From the NCBI GenBank assembly GCA_030762935.1, contig CM060899.1:19486501-19550500 (forward strand): a stretch of DNA of 64,000 nucleotides, written 5' to 3'. Numbering within the stretch: the first letter of the stretch is position 1; each line of letters starts with the position of its first letter. Positions 56,546-64,000 of this stretch are shown here, piece after piece. Both the position numbers and the translations under genes were made by a program. Origin of the DNA: Hymenopus coronatus (lineage: Eukaryota; Arthropoda; Insecta; Mantodea; Hymenopodidae). The notes under the pieces are model-generated. The model was given only the letters and a program-made list of their open reading frames with translations. It was not told where the DNA came from and made no database searches.

Positions 56546-56755
56546 ACTTGTTATCTAAGTTTAGTATCTTCCGAGGATGCGACTCAAAGATTTTGATGAA
56601 AATCCCCCCCCCCCCCCCACCTCAAACTACCCTTTAGTTTCGAAAACTTTGAATTTTTCAAAAATGACTAGCAATTTTGACTAAAATACTGTGTTTTAAA
56701 GATATTTGCATGAGAAAATATATATCTTGAATTTTCTGGGAATAGCCTCTAAAGA
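56349..56755 (+). repeat. Repeat A copy 9 (5' half) with long TG and C runs
   Basis: It begins TACTTTTTCTACATAGTACA. The internal TG run has grown to about 45 bp (56493-56541), and the C run after GATGAAAATC is about 14 bp. A separate reversed terminal fragment of the same family lies at 56862-56925. Confidence 0.85.
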
Positions 56756-57191
56756 CCTTAATGTGGTATCCATTCACGTTTTTAATTTTCATTAAAAGTT
56801 GTTTACTTAAATGCCTGTTTAAATCTGTTTTCTTAAAGTTTAAGCCTCCTCACTCTACAAAAAAATCTGATGTGTTCTATTCCTATAGCTTTCTCTACAT
56901 CTCAGTAATAAATTATATAAGCAGTCAGGGAATAGGAGGTGCACACAGATGCTGCAATAATATTAATAGTGATAGTAGTTTATTGAGTCCATTTACCAGA
57001 TTACAACTCAATTTACAAAGATTACACTTATTACATTATTTTTAAAATACATTATTCATAATTAAAGACCTTTAGGGATGAAACAACTTAATAAGTAAAT
57101 ATACATGATTGGCATATATTGTGTATTTTAATGAGATCTACATATTATTGTCATTATTAATATAACTATTAATATTATTTTTGTGTTGCAG

Positions 57192-57351
57192 CCTATAAGT
57201 CATCTGGTTCGCATGGGACCAAGTACAGACACAATGTATGAAGTGCGCAATTTAGTAGAGCTACAGCGATATGAGTTCTGGGTCACAGCATCAACGCTTG
57301 TTGGAGAGGGTGAGGGGACAAGACCAGTTGCACAGACACCAAATTCCAGAG
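57192..57351 (+). CDS. Dscam: Dscam exon: C-terminal part of FN4
   Basis: 160 nt, phase 0 in and phase 1 out (acceptor ttgtgttgcag, donor CCAGAG|gtaata). It encodes YEVRNLVELQRYEFWVTAST and then VGEGEGTRPVAQTPNSR. The YEFWV-A-ST, GEGE-x-TR and QTPN-x-R patterns are hallmarks of Dscam FN4 just before Ig10. A dead but nearly full-length mariner lies 49 nt downstream of the exon. Confidence 0.96.
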
Positions 57352-57399
57352 GTAATATTATTAATTACAGATTATTAATATTATCATCATTTTATTATA

Positions 57400-58648
57400 C
57401 AAGGGGTGTTCAACAGTTCCTAAGAAAATCCAAGAAATTTCACCTGTAGCATTGAAAAAAGCTTGTATTTAGTAACCATCATCTGTTACTAGATGGCAGC
57501 TATATCCAACACATGGTTTTGTCACCATAAGCGATTGAATCAACAATCTTGTTCTTCTTTAAAAAGATGAAAACAAACAAATTTTGTGCAGTGATTAAGC
57601 ACTTCTATTTAAAAGGCTTAACACCAAAAGAGATAAAAGCCAAGTTGGATGAAGTTTTCTGCTCCTGCATTTGCAAAAATTTGCATGTAGATAAATGAGT
57701 TTAAATGTGGCCGCACATCCACAAATGATGAACATCGCTCCGGGCATCCAGTATAAGTGACTTCCTCCAAAATGATTGATAAAATCCAGGATATGGTTTT
57801 GAGTGATCGATGAATCAAAATTCACGAAATAGTAAAGGCCACAAGTATATTACAAGGTACAATTTTGCACCAAATATTAGGTCCGACAAAGATCTCGACA
57901 AGAGGAGTGCCACGGTTAGCTCTCAATGGAGAATAAACGCAATTGTGTGATTGATTCTGGCACTTTTCCATCATAATACTGACGAATTTCTGCATTGATA
58001 CATAACTGTGGATGAAACATGGATACACTATTATACTCCAGAGACAAAAATACACTCAAAACAGTAGGTTTTTAAAGGCAAACCAGCTCCAAAGAAGGCA
58101 AAGATGATGAAATCTGCAGTCAAAGTGATGGCCTCGGTTTTTTGGGATTCACACAGAATCATCTAGATTGATTACCTGCAGAAAGGAAGAATGATAAAGG
58201 AAAGAGTTATACTCATTATCACCGATTGAATAGAGAAATCAAGAAAAATGCCCTCATCTGGCAAAGAAAGAGATTCACTTCCATCAAGACAATGCAAGGG
58301 TGCGCACCTGTGCAATTTCGATGCCAAAAATCATATAATTAAGGTTTGAATTACTACAATATCCACTGTATTCACCAGGTTTGGCACCTAGTGACTTTTT
58401 TATTTCCAAACTTGAAAAAGTGGCTCGGAGGAAAATGATTCATGTCTAACGAAGAGGTCATCTCCCAAAAGATGCCCATTTTGAGGACCTTCTGAAATCC
58501 TAATTTTTTGGAAGGCTTAAAACAGTTGGAGAAATTCTGGTAAAAGTGTATTGAGCTGAAAGGAGATTATGTTGAAAAATTTAAAAAAAAATTGCCAAAA
58601 ATAATTTGTTTTTCTAACTTTTTCTAAGGACTTATTGAACACCACTTG
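57400..58648 (+). mobile_element. Mariner, near full length but dead
   Basis: 1,249 bp flanked by TA. The left end is CAAGGGGTGTTCAACAG, and the right end read inward is CAAGTGGTGTTCAATAAG. A transposase starts at about 57568 (NKFCAVIKHFYLKGLTPKEI, then FKCGRTS, RSGHPV). It includes IHFHQDNARVRTC and PLYSPGLAPSDFF near 58270-58400 and ends by 58600. Many stops and frameshifts are present. It sits 49 nt downstream of the FN4 exon. Confidence 0.9.
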
Positions 58649-58659
58649 TATGTATAATA

Positions 58660-59540
58660 GCATTAATTAGAATTAGAGTCCCCTTGTAATGCTGTATTTG
58701 CTTTGCAATGGGACTTTTTTGATCTAAAATGGTTGCAGTGTAGGCAACTTTTATCATTCTCATACTCTTAGATAGGATTTCCAGAATCCTGGACCCCAAA
58801 ATATAAATATTTTATTTATTTTTTTCTGAAATTTCAGAAGTTATTGTACAAAAGCTTTGTAGTATCTGCAATTTTAAAGTATCTTTTTCACAATACCATT
58901 ATTTCCTGAAGCTTTGGTAATGTTTCTGAAGTTTCACCTCTAACATCATTAAATTAAATATGGTGATTTTAACATCAAAAGTGTAATAAAAACTCCTTAA
59001 AGTACAGGGTCTAACTTCAAATCTAACCTATTGAAAACCTCTATACTTACAGCAATAAAGTTAGCAGCTTCAAATTTAATTTGAACATGGTTAACAAATG
59101 AGAGTATAGTATTAACTGCTATAGCCTCAATTTTTGTTTTCCAACAAGTAAATTTTAAGTATACAATTTGTTTTGCAATTGTGATAGACAGTCATCAGAA
59201 TTGAAGCTGCACCCATACTATGCAGAATGATAAACAAAAGTTCACTCTCAAGCAGCACATCATAAACCTGTTCATACATTGCGGCGTTTCAAGCTCTAGC
59301 AGCTTTACAGTATTTCTGAGTCTCCAAACACATCTCTGCGGTCACCAAATATAATTTTATTGTGAATTAAGAACAGTGCACATAAGCTCTTCTTCATTTA
59401 CACTTTCTTTGTTTCTTTTATTACAATGGAAACCCCTTTTCTAATTCAGCTGAAAAGACACATCTCCTTGTTGAAATTGTAAGAACCTTTTAGACTACAT
59501 CCCTTACTTTTATCACCAGCACAAAGGACTGTTGCTGTGC
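58660..59540. other. Intron DNA without recognised elements
   Basis: AT-rich; no shared repeat or coding motif noticed. Confidence 0.4.
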
Positions 59541-59544
59541 CAGA

Positions 59545-59845
59545 GTCACCCTCTGTGATGTAATGGTTACCATGCTGACTTTGTATACCCAAGGTCGCAG
59601 GTTCAAACCCGGCATAGGATGACAGATTTTTTCGGGTGTAAAAATCCTTAGCATAGCTTACTTTGGAAGGGAAGTACAGCCGTGGTCCCATGTCATAGAT
59701 TTAAGACACATAAAAGAACTTCAAGCCTGATAGAGAGGCCTCTGAGCAAAATTAAGTGATCATTTACATCCAGTATAGAATGGGATGCTGAGAACCACAA
59801 CAGTGAAAGAGCGTCCATAAATAAAACTCCATTTCATTTTTACTG
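59545..59845 (+). mobile_element. Family U SINE, + copy
   Basis: Head GATGTAATGGTTACCATG and CGCAGGTTCAAACCCGGC (clear box A-like and box B). The body has AAAAATCCTTAGCATAGCTT, CTCTGAGCAAAATTAAGTG and GATGCTGAGAACCACAACAG. It ends in AATAAAACTCCATTTCATT. Confidence 0.88.
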
Positions 59846-59849
59846 TACC

Positions 59850-60740
59850 AGAGTGGAAGCTTACATATACTTAGACAAGGATGTTCCAACTCTACTTGTC
59901 TGAATCAGAGTACTCATGCATACTCATCCACAAACCTTCCTGGCTAAAGGACAAGGTGATAGCTAATATGACACTGGAGAAAAGCCTTAGTATAATGCTT
60001 GAGCTATTCCAACTCTTGATTCAGTTGTAATGAGAGGTTGCTGCAAGCATACCCATGTGAGTAAGTGAGTAACTCACTATTCTTTGGCATGCAGCCAATC
60101 TGGAATAGCCTGGCTTAGATGAAGCTAAGGAATAAAGAAAGCAGATCATAAACTTACCAGAATGCTGCTGTGAAAAACTAGAATGCTGCTATGAATTTTG
60201 ATGTATAGCACAAAGATAAGGCAATCTTCATACAAATTACTGTGATGCCATCTAGTAACTGAAATTGAAAATTGATAGAAAATCAGAGGCTATTCTGCTA
60301 ACACATGTACCTTACTATTTTCAATATATATTTTTCCACACATCCTTTTGGATTCTACATATTTATTATACAATTTAATAAAATAACTCTTTACAACTTT
60401 CACTGTTGCACATGTAAATTGCAAAACCTACACCATTGTTTTGTCTCTTCCTTTTCCTTAAAACATTTACAATGAAGCCCCATTTAGAAAAACTAAATTA
60501 AAAACAAAAATAGCAAGGCTCATTCTGCATTCAGATGTATCCAACAAGAAAATAAGGACATTTTTCCATTGTTTTAAAAGTATGAAATGGACATGGACAT
60601 TGCTTTTAAAATACAAAATGCAGATGTCTGAAGACCAATTTTTAGATATTTATTTTACAATTACAGATGCCTTTTTTGATGATCTTGTATTTTGAGACAT
60701 TTAATTAAATAAACATTTAAACTAGTCATTCTACTTCTTG
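59850..60740. other. Intron DNA without recognised elements
   Basis: Nothing recognised, apart from the acceptor region of the Ig10 exon at its end. Confidence 0.4.
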
Positions 60741-60743
60741 CAG

Positions 60744-60929
60744 CTCCGGCTCGAATTGCATCCTTCTCGCAAATACTGAGACGGGCAGTTAAGTCAACAG
60801 TTATTCTTCCATGTGTGACTGTGGGCAATCCAACCCCTACCACTGCCTGGAAGCATCTGTCTGAGTCTATTAGAGATGAATCCAGCACTGGCTATGAACT
60901 TTCACCACAAGGATCCTTAACTATATTAC
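60744..60929 (+). CDS. Dscam: Dscam exon: N-terminal half of Ig10
   Basis: 186 nt, phase 1 in and out (acceptor acttcttgcag, donor TATTAC|gtaagt). It encodes APARIASFSQILRRAVKSTV, the B-strand cysteine in ILPCVTVGNPTP, the core tryptophan in TAWKHL, and the start of the E strand (SPQGSLTIL). APARI and L-P-C-x-x-V-G-x-P-x-P are diagnostic for the tenth Ig domain, which in Dscam sits between FN4 and FN5. The second half of the domain, with the partner cysteine, was not found by 64000 and must lie further downstream. Confidence 0.96.
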
Positions 60930-61386
60930 GTAAGTCTTATAACTATAGAACAGATTTTAGGTAAATATTTATTTTTTCTGTTTGCTGTAGCAAATGTGAA
61001 GCTTAGTATGAATATTACATATGCTGCCAAAATCACAAATACAAAGCTTTATTTCACATAAAAATGGATAATTTTAGAATAAAAATATGTAATATCAAAT
61101 ATTTTACCTAATTTAGTTATTAGTACGTATTTAACACATGTTTTACCAATATATTATACACATTTTCAATTACTAAGCTTTGTTTCTCTTTTTATTTTGT
61201 GTGGCCGTTCAACCTTCTGCGTATCCTGCAACTTTAGATTAGTGTTGTCAACAACTCATATAAGTACACGTAGGATAGAAGTTTTACATGTCAGAGTATT
61301 GCACTATGCAGTTAAATTCAATATGCTTACACGTTTGAGCTGTTATTTAGTTCTTCTTTCTTCAGTTCAGAAGCTCCAGGCAATGC

Positions 61387-62865
61387 TTAACACGTATGTT
61401 TTATTAATTTGTTGAGTTGGTTTTTTAACACTACGTCACTTACATTGTTATTATGAGGGACTAGTTTCGAAAGCCTATGCTTTCATTTTCAACCTCACGG
61501 GTCCAACTACCATTGCTGGCTGCATTTGCTTGTACTCTCTTCTCTGGTGGCGAAATGATGAACTTCTTAACTAAGCTGTCTACTGGCGGGATTTCAAAGT
61601 TTATTAGCCGATCTTTGTTTTTCCATATGAGGATGTTTTCCCAGGTTGTGAGTTCATTGTGGCCTGACATGGTTTTAAGTAATTTTGGATTTGGATCTAG
61701 ATTGTGGTTTTCTTTCCAAAAGTGAAATGCTACTGCCGATTTGTCTTCTTGTTTCAATTTTAGGTTTCTAAAGTGAAGTGAAGGTTTCTTTTGTGAAGTG
61801 AAACAAGAAGACAAATCGGCAATAGCATTTCACTTTTGGAAAGAAAACCACAATCTAGATCCAAATCCAAAATTGCTTAAAACCATGTCAGGCCACAATG
61901 AACTCGCAACCTGGGAAAACATCCTCATATGGAAAAACAAAGATCGGCTAATAAACTTTGAAATCCCGCCAGTAGATAGCTTAGTTAAGAAGTTCATCAT
62001 TTCGCCACCAGAGAAGAGAGTACAAGCAAATGCAGCCAGCAATGGTAGTTGGACCCGTGAGGTTGAAAATGAAAGCATAGGTTTTCGAAACTAGTCCCTC
62101 ATAATAACAATGTAAGTGACGTAGTGTTAAAAAACCAACTCAACAAATTAAAAAAAACATATAATTTGACCGTCACTGTTACTAAATTCCTCCAAACATC
62201 AATCAATGCTTAACACGTTGATGCCCATTGAAATGTTCATGCGGGCTACACCCGAGTATAGCTCGGGCAGGTATTTCTAACACTTTTAATGCAATTCCAC
62301 GACCTTAACTCGGTCTTGGGCTATGCGGCAAAGAACGTGCATCTGTTATCATTTAGTTGTATGATTTGTGCTACCATCTCTCCTCGCTTTAGTCAACTAT
62401 TAGGAAATTTAGGAGAGTTAGTAATAATGGCTGCTCTATGGTAGTTGCGTCATTTTTCTTGAAGCTGGTGATTTGTTTGTTATGTTTCGTGTTCTTAAAT
62501 GTTAAAATGCTGAATTTTCCTCGATTTCTGTGAACTGAAGATGAAATTCAAGATACAAATGAAGCTCTGAAAAATTTCAATTCCGAGAGAGAGTATTTCA
62601 GACTTTCAATAAATGGAGTGTAAGCTGCTTTACACAGAATTTTTCAAACTCATATTTGATACTTCTTGTAAATTTAAAATAAAATATTAATACAAAAGTT
62701 ATGACTATTTTCTTACTTGTTGAGAAGTCCTTGAATACTTTTAGATTGTACCAACACTTTTTGGCAGATTTGATTGATATAATAACTCAAAGTAGGTATA
62801 AACACCCTGGGCTTCTTGGCCATTCAACTAAAGAAACACCTGGGCATCACCCCTCTTGCTATCAC
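61387..62865 (+). mobile_element. piggyBac-like MITE copy 2, with a PLE inserted in its left end
   Basis: The left terminus TTAACACGT is at 61387. It is repeated at 62210 as part of TTAACACGTTGATGCCCA after the PLE insertion. The body 62215-62860 is the reverse complement of the copy at 34507. It includes the subterminal hairpin CCCGAGTATAGCTCGGG. The right end carries TGGGCATCA but has lost its TTAA. Confidence 0.8.
61396..62203. mobile_element. PLE family A copy 2: 352 bp palindromic arms, 15 bp target duplication
   Basis: The direct repeat CAATGCTTAACACGT lies at 61381-61395 and 62204-62218. Between them are two inverted arms (61405-61756 and 61799-62150) differing at only a few bases, separated by 42 bp. 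Each arm encodes the same C-terminal PLE tail (KSAVAFHFWKENHNLDPNP, then LINFEIPPVDSLVKK). Each ends in the terminal hairpin followed by CGAAACTAGTCC. Confidence 0.9.
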
Positions 62866-62869
62866 ATGT

Positions 62870-63340
62870 CAATCAGATCCACTGTGCTTGAGCAGCTTTT
62901 AAATTGCCAAGTTTAAATATGGCAGTAGGGGTGAAAAATGCTGAGCTTCTATGCCTAGCTATCATAACTAATTTAATTTAATTTTAAAATCTGGATCTTG
63001 CTACTCTCAATTTAAAAAAAAAAAAACAGTGCACAAAAACTATAAAAGAAATTAATTATGACATTACTTGGTTACAAAACACTAATTTTCTCTTTATTTA
63101 AAGCACACATGCATATTAATTCAAGTGTAATTCTTTTTCAAATTTTACCCAATTTTTACTGTATGCAGCTTTTCCAATGTCGCAACATATAATACACTGG
63201 CATTCCTGCTTCTTTGGCAGTAATTTCACATAATAGCATCTCTCTTCAAAAACCACTGAGAGCTTACTTATTCAATTGCTGTAAAATTAAATCAAAACTA
63301 ATTTATAAAATAATACAGATTGAGTCATCCAAACACATTA
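62870..63340. other. Intron DNA without recognised elements
   Basis: Nothing recognised. The second half of Ig10 was looked for here and not found. Confidence 0.4.
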
Positions 63341-64000
63341 TGGCTTAACATACCTAAAATCTTTCCTGACACGTTTCATCTTTGGTTGAAGGCATCATCA
63401 AGGCATCAACTGGCTGGAACTACAGTGCTTCTGTTCTCTAGGGATAAGATGGAGGTTTTATGAGGCTTAGTAGTGAGTTAACCTCTGGCAGGATGGCAAC
63501 GTTCATAAGAAAATCAGTGTTTTTTTATATAAATATTTTCCTAAATATTTCATTCTGATGCAAGGCCACCGATTTTAATAGATGAGATTTTTTTCTATGT
63601 TGTGATGAGCATTCCAAAAGTGTGCTGCCACTGCAGATTTGTTGGTTTCTTTGTTTTTGATGTTGTCGAAATGTTCCTTTAATCTAGTTCTAATGTTCCT
63701 TTTGGTTTTGCCGATGTATACTTTATTGCAGTCAGAACAGTTAATTTTATAAATGTTGGACTTCTTTTCAGGGGAAATTTTATCAGCTGTTGGTTTCTTC
63801 GGGAGATTCTTGGCAGGTGCTAAGATGATGTTGAGTTTTTTGAAGACTTTTTGAAACTTATAGGTTGGCCAGGGGTGATATGTGAATTTCTTATATACGT
63901 TTTTGACCTTGGAAGGTGTCAGTGTGGTGATTTAGATGTTTTTGTCTCTTGAACTTTTTTATTTTGTTGTCTACTAACTTTTTGTTGAAGCCATTGTTTG
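63340..64000 (-). mobile_element. Penelope-like element, family D (runs off the window)
   Basis: The minus strand encodes KINCSDCNKVYIGKTKRNIR and TRLKEHFDN, then KSAVAAHFWNAHHNIEKN: a GIY-YIG endonuclease with both cysteines, the YIG motif and the EH block. Upstream (63760-64000) is the degraded linker after the reverse transcriptase. The terminus near 63360-63420 contains TTGATGA, a short hairpin and GAAACGTGTC on the minus strand. Confidence 0.8.

Larger units (their letters stand above)
3330..60929 (+). other. Dscam: Gene body of a Dscam-family receptor (15 internal exons, both ends outside the window)
   Basis: Fifteen exons with GT/AG boundaries join into one frame of about 732 residues in canonical Dscam order: Ig7 (end), Ig8, Ig9, FN1, FN2, FN3, FN4, Ig10 (start). 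Dscam proteins are homophilic cell-surface adhesion receptors in neuronal self-recognition and wiring, and in some arthropods in haemocytes. Family signatures seen include EPPDPP at the Ig9-FN1 junction, VPGPPAG at the start of FN4 and APARI at the start of Ig10. Module boundaries are all phase 1; internal introns are phase 1 (Ig8, FN3, Ig10), 2 (Ig9, FN1) and 0 (FN2 twice, FN4). Ig7 is split, unlike the whole-domain Ig7 alternatives of insect Dscam1, so a non-hypervariable paralogue is likely. Which paralogue it is cannot be decided here. Confidence 0.95.

Noticed and set aside
3469..60743. Arrays of mutually exclusive Ig exons as in Dscam1
   Set aside because: No additional W/YxC-containing frames with splice sites and the right phases were found in any intron.
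62870..64000. Second half of Ig10
   Set aside because: No frame with the expected D-x-G-x-Y-x-C pattern was seen; the region holds unassigned DNA and a PLE.
1..64000. CRISPR arrays, operons, bacterial transfer or viral integrations
   Set aside because: No regularly spaced repeats, no intron-free gene clusters and no recognisable viral genes. The repeats are eukaryotic mobile elements.

Overview
The window is arthropod-type nuclear DNA: AT-rich, with short exons separated by introns of 1-7 kb that are packed with transposon debris. One host gene is recognisable. It runs on the + strand through almost the whole window and is a Dscam-family (Down syndrome cell adhesion molecule) receptor. Fifteen exons (3330-60929, 2,197 coding nt, about 732 residues) join in one open frame with consistent phases. 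They encode, in order, the end of Ig7, Ig8, Ig9, fibronectin type III (FN) repeats 1-4 and the first half of Ig10, which is the canonical Dscam order. The 5' part (signal peptide, Ig1-6, first half of Ig7) and the 3' part (rest of Ig10, FN5-6, membrane span, cytoplasmic tail) lie outside the window. Species is not determinable from the sequence. The many GIY-YIG Penelope-like elements and the gene's split-domain exons would fit a chelicerate or another arthropod with a large genome; this is a guess.

Each Ig or FN module is bounded by phase-1 introns and is cut once or twice inside. No tandem array of alternative Ig exons, as in insect Dscam1, was seen. The gene therefore looks like a non-hypervariable Dscam paralogue.

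The introns hold: (1) several Penelope-like (PLE) families with GIY-YIG endonuclease fragments, reverse-transcriptase ends, long inverted repeats, 12-15 bp target duplications and hammerhead-like terminal motifs; (2) mariner, Tc1, hAT-like and piggyBac-like DNA transposons or MITEs, including a mariner deletion derivative and an almost complete dead mariner; (3) an unclassified DNA transposon family present twice; (4) non-LTR retrotransposon 3' ends and RNase H fragments, some with (AAT)n tails; (5) at least three tRNA-derived SINE families; (6) an abundant ~850 bp noncoding repeat ('Repeat A') in about nine copies; (7) long ATT, AT and TG microsatellites.

Several nested insertions can be ordered in time: PLE in a piggyBac-like MITE terminus, a 135 bp hammerhead-like insertion in a non-LTR fragment, SINE in SINE, non-LTR in Repeat A, MITE in non-LTR, and PLE-bearing DNA in a Tc1 element. 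Repeats also reach the edges of exons: Repeat A starts about 11 nt after one splice donor, and an ATT microsatellite ends about 15 nt before an acceptor. No bacterial-type features, CRISPR, rRNA or intact tRNA genes were seen.
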